The notes beneath the pieces were generated by a model. It had not been told where the DNA came from. It worked only from the letters and a program-made list of their open reading frames with translations, and did no database searches. 51,004 nucleotides of DNA, taken from the NCBI GenBank assembly GCA_023662835.1, contig JAMPII010000011.1:1-51004 (forward strand), written 5' to 3'. The translations under genes were made by a program, and so were the position numbers. This stretch comes from Muribaculaceae bacterium. Lineage in GTDB: Bacteria > Bacteroidota > Bacteroidia > Bacteroidales > Muribaculaceae. Below, piece after piece: positions 1 to 8,153 of the stretch. Each line of letters opens with the position of its first letter. The stretch's first letter is position 1.

Positions 1-1011
1 GAAAATCTTTTCCTTTGCCCCACGCTGATTGTAGAATGAGATTATTTCAGCCTCATCATCATCCCAGTCGTTGGTGAGGATGGCCCGGTAAACATATTGG
101 CCGTCAAACAAATCGGGAGTGTCCTTCTTGGAGCGTTGCACGACAAGACGGCAATGATTGATGCCCTCGATGGATATGAATGGCAGCGAGAGCGCTTCGG
201 TTTCCTGTCCGTCAACATCGACCTTTTCCCAGTTGGTATGTTCTGCCAGACTATCCCTCAATGCACCATACATGTTGGCACGGATATAGAATTTATGACA
301 ATGCCGACTGATGGTCTCGATTATCTCACGGCTGTACGACCCACAGTCACAGCGAACCTTGGCCGCCCATAATCCATTGGCCTCTATACGTTTGAATGTG
401 CGCTCCAACGTGTCGGCCTGATGGAACTTGACATTGGTGTTGCCATCGCGGTTCTCGACTCCTACAATCACGTCATCACCGGTCGCCATATCCGTCAGAA
501 CTGACACTCCAGGCATATATCCACGCTCCCCGCGATATGAGAACTTTGCGTCATATTTCTCTGCCTCGATGAATTTGTGGTCGAAATCAAGGATATACTG
601 ACGACCGAGCCGAAGCATTCCCTGACGCATTGCCGCCTTGACCATCAGAGTGTTCAACTTCTCCGAGATGTTGAATGCGTAACTCTTTCCGCTTTCAGCC
701 ACATATGTTGTGTTGGCTACAGTCAGCTCGTCAATGGCTCGCAGCACCGTGTCCGGACTGCACAGTTTCATCCCCGGCATGTACTCGATTCCCGGCTGAT
801 AGACCTTGATGTCCTCCATGCGGTCGCCGCCGCACATATAATTGCACATCATCGTGCGCATGATCTCGCCGTATTGGTAGCCTACTGCCTTCACTCGACG
901 CCCAAGCTCCGAGTCAATCAGACGCTCGATTGAAGAAAATTCACAGATGACGGAAAATATTCCGCCGAAAGGCATGATTTTGTCAGATTTTATTGCTATT
1001 TTTGCTTCCAT
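1..1011 (-). CDS. IS1380-family transposase, C-terminus cut by window edge
   Basis: DDE transposase that would catalyse cut-and-paste movement of an insertion sequence. About 337 codons are visible, starting at the ATG at 1011; an in-frame TAA lies just upstream (1018-1020), which fixes this as the earliest ATG. The reading begins MEAKIAIKSDKIMPFGG, typical of Bacteroidetes IS1380 proteins. Landmarks in order are CNYMCGGDRMED, the first acidic residue in LDFDHKF, RCDCGSYS around the second, and FYNQRGAKEKIF, which carries the expected glutamate, right at the window edge. The last portion and the distal IS end lie outside the window. No stop or frameshift is seen in the visible part, so it may be intact. 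Rightward open frames over the same DNA are shadows. The family call is from recall of motifs, not from a search. Confidence 0.85.
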   Translation of the reverse strand, partial: MEAKIAIKSDKIMPFGGIFSVICEFSSIERLIDSELGRRVKAVGYQYGEIMRTMMCNYMCGGDRMEDIKVYQPGIEYMPGMKLCSPDTVLRAIDELTVANTTYVAESGKSYAFNISEKLNTLMVKAAMRQGMLRLGRQYILDFDHKFIEAEKYDAKFSYRGERGYMPGVSVLTDMATGDDVIVGVENRDGNTNVKFHQADTLERTFKRIEANGLWAAKVRCDCGSYSREIIETISRHCHKFYIRANMYGALRDSLAEHTNWEKVDVDGQETEALSLPFISIEGINHCRLVVQRSKKDTPDLFDGQYVYRAILTNDWDDDEAEIISFYNQRGAKEKIF

Positions 1012-1096
1012 GTCAGGTTATTTGTGCAACACCAAATTAGGTGAAATTTCTGACATGGCCAAATCTTTTGAAGACTTTGTTGCTCAAAGATTTGGC
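1009..1096. repeat. Nested inverted repeats at the IS1380/ATPase-fragment junction
   Basis: Two inverted repeats are visible. CATGTCAG at 1009-1016 pairs with CTGACATG at 1050-1057. GCCAAATCTTTTGA at 1058-1071 pairs with TCAAAGATTTGGC at 1084-1096, with one bulged T. The stop of the truncated ATPase fragment lies inside the second repeat, so the outer end of the insertion sequence must be in or near this stretch. I cannot place the exact terminal repeat or target duplication without a reference copy. Confidence 0.45.
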
Positions 1097-1599
1097 TTTT
1101 TTATGCAATATTCAGTTGCGGATGCGAGGTTGAACTTAAAGAAGTCATATATGGGTTGGCTTATAGAATTTCTATAATCATGGTCTTGTGTGATTTTCTC
1201 ACACTCATCAAATAAGCAAAACCAATCATCTCCATATATATTTATCCCAAGATTCTCTGTTTCTCGTCTAATTTTATAGAAACTTTCAGGAGTTGTAAGG
1301 ATTTTCTTATACGGAATGTCCTCACGTTTAAGATATGTGCGTAATGGTATCGGTTGTACTTTTGAATACACACCCTCTAACGGCATATCATCGTTATCAA
1401 GTTTGCATTGAATCACTGGCACGTTAGGTTCAATGATGATAGAGTTGCGCTTTGCATGGATTTCACAATGGGTTGCACCAACTCCCGTAAGCGTCTTGTC
1501 AAGGATAACATTTGTCGGTATGTAGTCACCATAACCGCCTCGACTTAACGCATCTGACAGCCATTCATTTTCATGTAATTCAAGATATTTAGTTTCCAT
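1084..1599 (-). pseudogene. Truncated DECE-box ATPase/helicase-like protein of a mobile element
   Basis: Open frame of 171 residues starting at the ATG at 1599. It contains a P-loop-like TLTGVGATH near residue 37, a DECE box (FDECEKI, about residue 130) and an SAT motif (LASATE) close to its end. These match motifs I, II and III of DEAD-like ATPases. The frame then runs into CIKKPNL and a stop inside the IS-proximal repeat, so the rest of the protein has been lost. I infer that the neighbouring IS1380 element interrupted it. The intact relative would be a larger ATPase or helicase found in Bacteroidetes transfer elements; that assignment rests on motif recognition only. Confidence 0.6.
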
Positions 1600-1627
1600 G
1601 ATTAAATCTTATCTGATTTTTTGAATT

Positions 1628-1698
1628 ATTCAGAACGGTATAAAATTGGAGAAATTCAACTATATATGTCCGTCCGCCAACAATGTACCGTTCTGAAT
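1628..1698. repeat. 13-bp perfect inverted repeat with 45-bp spacer
   Basis: ATTCAGAACGGTA at 1628-1640 is perfectly repeated in inverse at 1686-1698. The repeat lies between the upstream gene (ending at 1742 on the minus strand) and the ATPase fragment. There is no uridine tract, so it is not a typical intrinsic terminator. It could be a protein-binding site or a replication/transfer site of the element. Confidence 0.6.
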
Positions 1699-1741
1699 TT
1701 TGGCTTTATATCATGTTCTCACATGGTATTTGTGGATTTAT

Positions 1742-2572
1742 TTAGGCGGCTTGCCTTTTCCGTAGTTCCTCAATAAAGCCAACAAGTTCAGCAACAAGGC
1801 AGTTTTCCTTTTCATGGCACTCACTCATCTTATATAGTGAGATTGTGGAAGCGGGTATCTGCTCCAACGCTGTAAGTACAGTTTCGTAATCGTACTTGTT
1901 GATTGTAGCGTTAATGGCATTGATAGCATAACGCTTGCTCATATCTTTCTTGCCAAACACTACCTCTACTGCATCAATGAGTGCTTCTGCTTGCTCAACC
2001 GTACGTTTCAGCGCAGGTACTTCTGCTACTTCCAATCCTAATGAAAGTTTTAATGTATGGGCTTGTTTCAGTCGAATACCGAAAAATGCCATTGCGGTAT
2101 TCATTGGTATGCCGTGTTTTCTTGAAAGATTGTGGACTTCCTTGTATGTTTCATTCTTGGAAGCGATAGCGGCGATACCGAGAGCTTCTACGTTATTGAA
2201 CTTACGGCTGTAAACCATAGTCGTGCCGATTGCTTTACCATACTCTTGTACAGTAGTAAAGTTGTGAATTTCCACATCTTCGAGAATTTCATCGGTTTCA
2301 AACCGATAGTAAGTGTCCGCTGTGTCGCATGGTACATACACGTTAGGTGTATTTTGGGGGATTATCTCCCCATTGGAATCCACAAGGGATATACCTTCGT
2401 TCCAAAACGGTTGTGGAACGGATAGGTGAAATTTTACTTTGAATTGGCTTATGCGGTCAATCGCATCAAGCAAACCTGCTTTGTCTTTATGTCGCTCCAT
2501 GTTGTATGGAGTGTAGCCCAAAATGATGTCTTGAACTTTGCCGTTGACAACGGCTTTTATGGATGTCCTCAT
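1742..2572 (-). CDS. Unrecognised mobile-element protein (276 aa)
   Basis: I do not recognise this family. The chosen start is the ATG at 2572 (MRTSIKAVVNG), because a TAnnTTTG promoter box (TAAATTTG, 2645-2652 on the minus strand) lies upstream of it. An upstream extension to 2710 would run through that box. The protein is soluble and mixed alpha/beta with no signal peptide. The N-terminal half carries a long charged domain (residues about 10-110). The C-terminal half has repeated helical segments rich in Ala and Glu and ends in ELRKRQAA. It sits between the truncated ATPase and another unknown gene in an element delimited by an integrase. That context suggests a role in maintenance or transfer, but no function can be assigned. 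Confidence 0.7.
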   Translation of the reverse strand: MRTSIKAVVNGKVQDIILGYTPYNMERHKDKAGLLDAIDRISQFKVKFHLSVPQPFWNEGISLVDSNGEIIPQNTPNVYVPCDTADTYYRFETDEILEDVEIHNFTTVQEYGKAIGTTMVYSRKFNNVEALGIAAIASKNETYKEVHNLSRKHGIPMNTAMAFFGIRLKQAHTLKLSLGLEVAEVPALKRTVEQAEALIDAVEVVFGKKDMSKRYAINAINATINKYDYETVLTALEQIPASTISLYKMSECHEKENCLVAELVGFIEELRKRQAA

Positions 2573-2723
2573 ATTTTGATTTTTTTGAGGGTTAATATTA
2601 GTGTAATTACCCAGTCTATGTACACTTGGCTTTCGATTACGATGCAAATTTAGGAAGACCTCAAACTGTGTGCAGAGAGTAAAATTGTATGCTGTTTTTA
2701 CTCCCCTCAAATTAGGATAGGCA

Positions 2724-2766
2724 TTAAAAGAAAAATCCTATCTCTCACGATTGAGAAATAGGATTG
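2724..2766 (-). terminator. Intrinsic terminator after the 275-aa gene
   Basis: On the minus strand an AATCCTATTTCTCA arm pairs with TGAGAGATAGGATT across a 2-4 nt loop (one mismatch), and a TTTTTCTTTT tract follows. It lies 24 bp past the stop of the gene ending at 2790. Confidence 0.85.
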
Positions 2767-2789
2767 AATATGTTGAATATTAGATAGTT

Positions 2790-3617
2790 TTATAAGAAGT
2801 ATAAATCTCCTAATGTTGTTATCTTCTTGTTTTTGTATTGCTTGAAAAATCCTTTGATTGTTTCATCGCTTTCTTTGAAACTTGGATTTCTTGACAGTCC
2901 TAAATTATAAATCAGAGTTGAGATAAGCATATTCTTGCTTAATGATAGACCGTCACATTTTTTCGATTCCCCCTTATATTGGGGATTCAGTTCAAAAAAG
3001 TACCGCATTAAAGATGCGAAATACCATATCAATACGGAGTTGGATTCTTCGCTACGGCTGAAAATATCTTTTGCGTCAGTTTTATCAAACTTTTTAAGAA
3101 CTTCCTTATCCTCAATCGAATCATAACCTTGCTTAATCCATTGCAGTATTTGAGCCATTGCCCTGCCATTGGATAGGGTAAAGCTTGACTTGCCCGATTT
3201 TAGTGTAAGTTGCGATTTTGTAAAATCTGGATTTTCACATGACTCCACAACTTGCATAAAACGATTGATTAGGTCTAACGCTGAATCGCAGAATTTCAAT
3301 CCACCGCAACGGTCTAATGCGTAATCGTAACAGAAAAGCGTCAGAAGCCAAAAGGGTATCGGTTCAAGTTTCAAACCTCGTATTACAGTTTGCAGGTCTT
3401 TGTCTGCAATGAATTTATCGTATGTATAGCGTGTGGCCATTTTATCCTCGTTATAACGGATTTCAAATGTTTCTATCGCTTGTTGTGGGTTTGCTTGAAT
3501 CATGCTTGAATATAAAACCGTACCGTCTAATAGGCGTATAGGCTCTCTGTTCCCCTCTATGATAGAGTATATATATTTGAATTGCGCGGAATTGTCGCAG
3601 TCTATTGGTTTAAGCAT
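2790..3617 (-). CDS. Unrecognised helical protein (275 aa)
   Basis: Family not recognised. It starts at the ATG at 3617 (MLKPIDCDNS). The protein is soluble and mostly alpha-helical, with aromatic-rich central segments (WLLTLFCYDYALD near residue 90, WYFASLMRYFFEL near residue 200). There is no membrane topology or signal peptide and no catalytic motif I can name. A putative promoter box lies at 3640-3647 and a strong terminator at 2724-2766, so it appears to be a single-gene transcription unit. It is adjacent to the integrase and is likely cargo of the integrated element. Confidence 0.7.
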   Translation of the reverse strand: MLKPIDCDNSAQFKYIYSIIEGNREPIRLLDGTVLYSSMIQANPQQAIETFEIRYNEDKMATRYTYDKFIADKDLQTVIRGLKLEPIPFWLLTLFCYDYALDRCGGLKFCDSALDLINRFMQVVESCENPDFTKSQLTLKSGKSSFTLSNGRAMAQILQWIKQGYDSIEDKEVLKKFDKTDAKDIFSRSEESNSVLIWYFASLMRYFFELNPQYKGESKKCDGLSLSKNMLISTLIYNLGLSRNPSFKESDETIKGFFKQYKNKKITTLGDLYFL

Positions 3618-3639
3618 GGTCTTGTCTTATTTATAAGTG

Positions 3640-3647
3640 TAAAGTTA
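3640..3647 (-). promoter_or_regulatory. Possible -7 box for the 275-aa gene
   Basis: TAACTTTA on the minus strand resembles the Bacteroidota TAnnTTTG box. It sits 22 bp before the ATG and directly after the integrase terminator. No clear -33 box was seen. Confidence 0.35.
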
Positions 3648-3680
3648 CGAAAAATCCGCCTATCTGTGAATAAGCGGATT
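3648..3680 (-). terminator. Intrinsic terminator of the integrase gene
   Basis: On the minus strand AATCCGCTTAT pairs with ATAGGCGGATT (one mismatch) around a 6-nt loop, followed by TTTTTCG. It begins 23 bp past the integrase stop. Confidence 0.85.
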
Positions 3681-3703
3681 CTGTAAATGTTTGGATTCTG
3701 CAA

Positions 3704-4921
3704 TTATAGCAGATTTTTCATGGCATTATCTATCTGTTCATTATCGAAGCTATCAAGGTAGATTTGAGTTGTCGAAAGGTCAGAGTGTCCTAATGCTTCA
3801 CTGATGATTGCAATGTTCGTGCCTGACTTTTTAAGAACGCTTGCGAATGAATGACGTGCAACGTATGTAGTCATGTTCGCCTCTATGTTGAGGTCTTGGG
3901 CTATCAGCTTTAAGTTGGCATTTACTTTAACCAATATCTTATGTATGCGGTTCTGTTTTTGTTGAGCGGTGATGTGGATGGCTTTGTCAAGAATCGGGAA
4001 AAGATAACCGTTTGTTTGGTTGTTGTATTTAGCAATGATTGATAATGCTTCATCACATAAGCCAAGAGATATAGGTTTATGTGTCTTTTGTCGAATGTAT
4101 TTTATACGACCGTTGACAATGTTATCCGTAGTGAGATTTGCCATGTCAGTAAAGTTTATTCCACCGCACAGATAGCTGAACATAAAGAGGTCACGGCTTA
4201 ATTCCATGTATTGTCGTTTTCCACATGGAATATGACATTCTTGGATTTTCAATATTTCCGTTTTTGCTATGGCTCGTTTTTCTGTCTTGGTGCTGAACTT
4301 GTTGATTTTATAATTATCAAAAGGATAATCTGACTTGCGAGCGCATTTAGCTTGTATCGCCTTATTAAACGCACTGCGTAATGTGCGGAATAATAGGCTT
4401 ATTGTGGTGTCTTTATTACCTTTTGACCGTAGCCACTTCTCATATCTCGCAAGCCATTCTTCCGTGATTTGACTGAAAGGTATATCAAGTTTCCCCTTGT
4501 TAAAGGTTCGTAGTGAGTTATATGAGCCTTTATAAACAAGGCGGTTTCCGCATTTCTCACTTTGTGTATATTCTGCAATCAGTCCTTCATAGAACTCGCC
4601 CACTGTTTTAGGTGCGAATCGCTCTACATTGGAGTTTATCAATGATGTCGAAGTATAGTCCTTATCCTCTGCATTTAGTTCAAGCACACGTTTTTGCATC
4701 TCTGCAAGTTTGGAGATGATAACCTTTTGGATTTCTTCTCTATTCGGGCAACTTGCTTTTGGGGCGTTCTTGCTGAAACTCCAATTTTTAGGGTGTACGG
4801 ATACTCCTAAACTTTGATATTTGCGTTTACCGTCTTTGCAGATGCAGAGCATAAGAGGGTGTTCGCCGTTTGCAAGCGTTTTCCACTTGTAGCAAACTAC
4901 TGAAATTGAAGCATTTTTCAT
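3704..4921 (-). CDS. Tyrosine recombinase (Bacteroidetes-type phage integrase)
   Basis: Site-specific recombinase of 405 aa, expected to integrate and excise the neighbouring element. An arm-binding N-terminal domain (residues 5-50, ending in a HPKNWSF motif) is followed by a SAM-like core-binding domain (about 105-200) and the catalytic domain (215-400). Catalytic residues visible are a lysine in RQKTHKP (279-282), Arg356 in YVARHSF, His379 in LGHS and the nucleophile Tyr388 in QIYLD. The first catalytic arginine is not present: the expected RG appears as Gly253-Gly254 in YLCGGINF. Replacement of this arginine is known in the CTnDOT-type integrase, so the enzyme may still work. The gene starts about 115 bp from the 3' end of tRNA-Gly and reads away from it, the usual layout for a tRNA-targeting integrase. 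Confidence 0.92.
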   Translation of the reverse strand: MKNASISVVCYKWKTLANGEHPLMLCICKDGKRKYQSLGVSVHPKNWSFSKNAPKASCPNREEIQKVIISKLAEMQKRVLELNAEDKDYTSTSLINSNVERFAPKTVGEFYEGLIAEYTQSEKCGNRLVYKGSYNSLRTFNKGKLDIPFSQITEEWLARYEKWLRSKGNKDTTISLLFRTLRSAFNKAIQAKCARKSDYPFDNYKINKFSTKTEKRAIAKTEILKIQECHIPCGKRQYMELSRDLFMFSYLCGGINFTDMANLTTDNIVNGRIKYIRQKTHKPISLGLCDEALSIIAKYNNQTNGYLFPILDKAIHITAQQKQNRIHKILVKVNANLKLIAQDLNIEANMTTYVARHSFASVLKKSGTNIAIISEALGHSDLSTTQIYLDSFDNEQIDNAMKNLL

Positions 4922-4930
4922 TCAAATGTC

Positions 4931-4951
4931 GGTTGACATCTTGGTTGACAT
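4931..4951. repeat. GGTTGACAT direct repeats upstream of the integrase
   Basis: The nonamer GGTTGACAT occurs at 4931-4939 and again at 4943-4951, a 12-bp period. They lie between the integrase start and the tRNA gene, where arm-type integrase or excisionase sites are expected. The role is inferred from position. Confidence 0.45.
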
Positions 4952-4990
4952 GAAATGCTTGAAAACCGCTGATTTTTCCTATTTATAAAG

Positions 4991-5028
4991 CAGAAAAATC
5001 AGACAGTCAATAAGCTAACTGTCTGATT
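4991..5028 (-). terminator. Intrinsic terminator downstream of tRNA-Gly
   Basis: AATCAGACAGT (4997-5007) pairs perfectly with ACTGTCTGATT (5018-5028). On the minus strand the stem is followed by a TTTTTC tract. The left arm also forms part of a second inverted repeat (CTGATTTTTC at 4969-4978 with GAAAAATCAG at 4993-5002), so two alternative hairpins share one arm. Confidence 0.85.
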
Positions 5029-5036
5029 CTCTTGGG

Positions 5037-5109
5037 AGCGGTAGACGAGGCTCGAACTCGCGACCCTGGGCTTGGGAAGCCCATGCTCTACCAACTGAGC
5101 TACTACCGC
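5037..5109 (-). tRNA. tRNA-Gly(CCC)
   Basis: The cloverleaf can be drawn by hand on the minus strand. The acceptor stem GCGGTAG/CTACCGC pairs perfectly with a T discriminator base. The D arm contains AGCTCAGTTGGTAGAGC, the anticodon stem is TGGGC/GCCCA with loop TTCCCAA (anticodon CCC), and the T arm has GTTCGAGCC. CCA is not encoded. A TAATTTTG promoter box precedes it and a terminator follows. The 3' end points at the integrase gene, so this is the probable attachment gene of the element to the left; the tRNA copy remains complete. Confidence 0.93.
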
Positions 5110-5129
5110 AGTGGTGGTGAATTTTATTG

Positions 5130-5137
5130 CAAAATTA
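5130..5137 (-). promoter_or_regulatory. -7 promoter box for tRNA-Gly
   Basis: TAATTTTG on the minus strand fits TAnnTTTG exactly and lies 20 bp before the tRNA 5' end. The -33 region is not clear. Confidence 0.6.
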
Positions 5138-5201
5138 AGCAAAAATTTTTGTTTCCGATGAACGTGCGTGTTAATATGAGTGAAAAATGCTGGAAGCGTA
5201 G

Positions 5202-6329
5202 TTACCGGTTTTTGTACATTTCGTCATAATAACGTTCATAATCACCTGAGGTAATGTTGTCGAGCCATGACTGATTTTCGAGGTACCAGCGTACGGTTCG
5301 TTCAATGCCTTCTTCGAACTGCAGAGACGGCTCCCAGCCTAATTCTTTCTGTAGTTTACGCGAATCGATTGAGTAGCGAAGGTCGTGACCCGCACGATCA
5401 GTAACGAAGGTTATTAGTTTTTCCGACGTTCCTTCCGGATTTCCAAGCAGTCGGTCAACGGTTTTTATGATTACTTTTATAATATCGATATTTTTCCATT
5501 CGTTAAATCCACCAATGTTATAAGTGTCGGCAATTTTACCTTTGTGGAAAATCAAGTCGATAGCACGCGCGTGATCCTCAACATAGAGCCAATCGCGAAC
5601 GTTTTCGCCTTTACCATAAACAGGTAGTGGTTTTTGATGGCGTATGTTGTTGATGAACAAAGGAATTAACTTCTCTGGAAATTGATATGGCCCGTAGTTG
5701 TTGGAGCAATTTGTAACAATTGTTGGCATTCCGTATGTGTCATGATAGGCGCGAACGAAATGGTCGGATGAGGCTTTTGATGCGCTGTAGGGAGAGTGGG
5801 GGCTGTATTTTGTTGTTTCAACGAAAAACTCGGTGCCATATGCCTGGCTCTGGGTTGATGAGGCTTTTGTGGTGAACGGAGACGCGATTCCTTGAGGATG
5901 AGTAAGTTCCAATGCTCCATATACTTCGTCGGTCGAAATATGATAGAACCGTTTGCCATTGTAGCCTTCGGGCAACGACTCCCAATATTCGCGAGCCGCT
6001 TGAAGCAACGACAACGTTCCCATAACATTTGTACGTGCGAATGTGAAAGGATCCTTAATTGAACGGTCAACATGGCTTTCGGCTGCAAGATGTATAATGC
6101 CTTCGATTTTATTTTCGACAATCACCTGACGCATCTTCTCTATGTCGGCAATGTCGGCTCGTACGAATTTATAGTTGTTGCGGTTTTCTATATCCTTTAA
6201 ATTCGCCAAATTTCCGGCGTATGTCAGCTTATCAAGATTTATAATGTTGTAGTTCGGGTATTTATTAACAAAAAGTCTTACAACATGCGAACCAATGAAT
6301 CCGGCACCGCCGGTTATGAGAATATTCAT
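5202..6329 (-). CDS. rfbB: dTDP-glucose 4,6-dehydratase
   Basis: Extended short-chain dehydrogenase that converts dTDP-glucose to dTDP-4-keto-6-deoxyglucose, the second step of dTDP-rhamnose synthesis, in the cytoplasm. The 375-aa protein has the NAD-binding GGAGFIGSH at residues 7-15, the HISTDEVYG segment with the Asp-Glu catalytic pair, and the YSASKASSDHF segment with the Tyr-Lys pair. The C-terminal half has YGKGENVRDWLYVEDH, which binds the sugar nucleotide. It is slightly longer than the roughly 350-aa family norm because of an insertion just before the YSASK segment. It is the last gene of rfbA-rfbC-rfbB. No dTDP-4-dehydrorhamnose reductase (rfbD) follows; the next gene is tRNA-Gly. 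Confidence 0.95.
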   Translation of the reverse strand: MNILITGGAGFIGSHVVRLFVNKYPNYNIINLDKLTYAGNLANLKDIENRNNYKFVRADIADIEKMRQVIVENKIEGIIHLAAESHVDRSIKDPFTFARTNVMGTLSLLQAAREYWESLPEGYNGKRFYHISTDEVYGALELTHPQGIASPFTTKASSTQSQAYGTEFFVETTKYSPHSPYSASKASSDHFVRAYHDTYGMPTIVTNCSNNYGPYQFPEKLIPLFINNIRHQKPLPVYGKGENVRDWLYVEDHARAIDLIFHKGKIADTYNIGGFNEWKNIDIIKVIIKTVDRLLGNPEGTSEKLITFVTDRAGHDLRYSIDSRKLQKELGWEPSLQFEEGIERTVRWYLENQSWLDNITSGDYERYYDEMYKNR

Positions 6330-6385
6330 GCGCTTTTAAAAGGTTAATAGGGTGTCTGTTTTATTGTGATTCCCGATTAGGCAGG

Positions 6386-6934
6386 TTAAAAAGGAGAGTT
6401 GTAATCTGCAAGGAGTTTGTGGCGTAAGTCTTTGTCGCTCAATATTACCTCTGTTGGATCTAATTGCCAGTCGATAGCAAGCGACGGGTCGTTGATTGCA
6501 ATGCCGTCTTCCGATTCCGGATGATAATAATTATCGCATTTGTATTGGAAAACTGCAGTGTCGCTAAGTACGGAGAATCCATGGGCAAACCCTTGTGGAA
6601 TAAACAACTGCAAATGATTGTCGGACGACAGTTCTACAGCTACATGCTTTCCGTAGGTTTGTGAATTTTTTCGCAAATCGACTGCGACATCGAGTACACG
6701 TCCGCTAACACAACGCACAAGTTTGCTTTGGGCAAATGGGGGGCGCTGAAAATGTAGACCTCTCATTACGCCGTGAACCGACATTGATTCATTATCCTGA
6801 ACAAAGCGTACGGGATGAATATTCTCGTCAAACTCTCTCTGAGAAAAACTTTCAAAAAAATAGCCCCGCGAATCCTCGAATATACGCGGTTTAATTATTA
6901 CAACTCCTTCTATTTCAGTTTTTATAAACTCCAT
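6386..6934 (-). CDS. rfbC: dTDP-4-dehydrorhamnose 3,5-epimerase
   Basis: Cupin-fold epimerase of 182 aa acting on dTDP-4-keto-6-deoxyglucose, third step of dTDP-rhamnose synthesis. Recognisable segments are DSRGYFFESF near residue 22, MRGLHFQRPP with the catalytic histidine near residue 61, FIPQGFAHGF near residue 112 and the QYKCDNYYHPESE segment with the catalytic tyrosine. The length is normal for the family. It starts 2 bp after the rfbA stop and ends 56 bp before rfbB, so the three genes form one leftward operon. Confidence 0.95.
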   Translation of the reverse strand: MEFIKTEIEGVVIIKPRIFEDSRGYFFESFSQREFDENIHPVRFVQDNESMSVHGVMRGLHFQRPPFAQSKLVRCVSGRVLDVAVDLRKNSQTYGKHVAVELSSDNHLQLFIPQGFAHGFSVLSDTAVFQYKCDNYYHPESEDGIAINDPSLAIDWQLDPTEVILSDKDLRHKLLADYNSPF

Positions 6935-6936
6935 TT

Positions 6937-7842
6937 CTAGTCGAGATTTTTAAATCCGGTATAGTCAACCTCATTAATAACTTTCATTAAATATTGACCG
7001 TATTGATTCTTGAGCATAGGCTTTGCTATTTCAGTCATGCGCTCACGGTCGATCCATCCATTGCGGTAGGCAATTCCTTCAAGGCACCCTATTTTCAAAC
7101 CTTGTCGTTTTTCCAAAACCTCAACATATATTGATGCTTCGGCAAGTGAATCGTGGGTTCCAGTGTCGAGCCATGCGAAACCGCGGGGCAATGTTTGCAC
7201 TTTGAGTTGCTCCAAATTGAGAAATTCTTGATTGACTGTTGTGATTTCCAATTCGCCTCGAGCCGAGGGCTTGATGTGTGCTGCAATGTCGACAACCTTG
7301 TTTGGATAAAAATACAGCCCCACAACAGCGTAGTTCGATTTCGGTTTTACTGGCTTTTCTTCAATCGACAAACATTTACCGTCCTTGTTAAATTCGGCCA
7401 CGCCGTAACGCTCCGGATCGTCAACCCAATAGCCGAAAACTGTAGCCATGTTACTGTTTTCTGCGTCCTCAACTGCTTGCCTGAGCACGGACGAGAACCC
7501 GGCACCATGAAAAATATTGTCGCCCAGCACCAGACATACCGAGTCATCGCCTATGAATTCACGACCAATAATAAATGCCTGAGCCAGACCGTCGGGAGAG
7601 GGCTGTTCGGCATATGATATTTTTATGCCATAGTCGGAACCGTCGCCGAGCAGACGTTTAAAACCGGGCAAGTCGAAAGGTGTTGATATAATAAGAATGT
7701 CGCGTATGCCGGCCAACATCAGAGTCGATATTGGATAATATACCATTGGTTTGTCGAAAATAGGAAGCAATTGCTTGCTAACACCTTTTGTTATCGGGTA
7801 AAGACGAGTGCCGGAACCGCCGGCCAAAACTATACCTTTCAT
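6937..7842 (-). CDS. rfbA: Glucose-1-phosphate thymidylyltransferase
   Basis: Makes dTDP-glucose from glucose-1-phosphate and dTTP, the first step of dTDP-sugar synthesis. The start chosen is the ATG at 7842 ([16 protein letters not shown]), giving 301 aa, the usual length. A longer frame to 7893 adds 17 residues before the conserved N-terminus and is unlikely. The signature [26 protein letters not shown] covers the nucleotide-binding loop. [27 protein letters not shown] and [10 protein letters not shown] follow in the expected order. It heads the rfbA-rfbC-rfbB operon. Confidence 0.95.
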   Translation of the reverse strand: MKGIVLAGGSGTRLYPITKGVSKQLLPIFDKPMVYYPISTLMLAGIRDILIISTPFDLPGFKRLLGDGSDYGIKISYAEQPSPDGLAQAFIIGREFIGDDSVCLVLGDNIFHGAGFSSVLRQAVEDAENSNMATVFGYWVDDPERYGVAEFNKDGKCLSIEEKPVKPKSNYAVVGLYFYPNKVVDIAAHIKPSARGELEITTVNQEFLNLEQLKVQTLPRGFAWLDTGTHDSLAEASIYVEVLEKRQGLKIGCLEGIAYRNGWIDRERMTEIAKPMLKNQYGQYLMKVINEVDYTGFKNLD

Positions 7843-8153
7843 GTCAATAATTGAGAGGCTTTTGAAAGCTGAAGTTAAATTCCAGTCGTTCAAAAAGATA
7901 TCTTTGACGATAGCAATTTAACAGTAGCATATTTCCTTTTGTTTTATTGTTTTGAATATCTAATCATAAAAATTGTTAGAATTACAACTTCTAAAATTAG
8001 TTGGGTACGAAATTAACTATTTAATTTCAGTTTGGCAAGTCGATGTTAGGACTCAATCATTCCGTAAATGATAAAAATTGCGGCAAATAAACTTTACTAA
8101 AGTTTTTCAGATGAAAAAATGAGAAATTATATGGAAAACCAGCGGAATTTTAT
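7843..8153. other. Intergenic region between rfbA and carA
   Basis: About 310 bp of AT-rich DNA separating two divergent transcription units. Apart from the carA promoter at its right edge I see no ORF, RNA gene or strong repeat here. The rfbA promoter must lie in it, but no clear TTTG-N19-TAnnTTTG pair was found. Confidence 0.5.

Noticed and set aside
97-933. Two rightward frames (97-372, 577-933)
   Set aside because: They are antisense to the IS1380 transposase, whose own frame carries the family motifs.
5032-5229. 65-codon rightward frame beginning over the tRNA region
   Set aside because: It is an antisense reading of tRNA-Gly(CCC), a well-known type of spurious frame.
7843-7893. 17-residue N-terminal extension of RfbA
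   Set aside because: The family starts at MKGIVLAGG; the extra residues have no family support.
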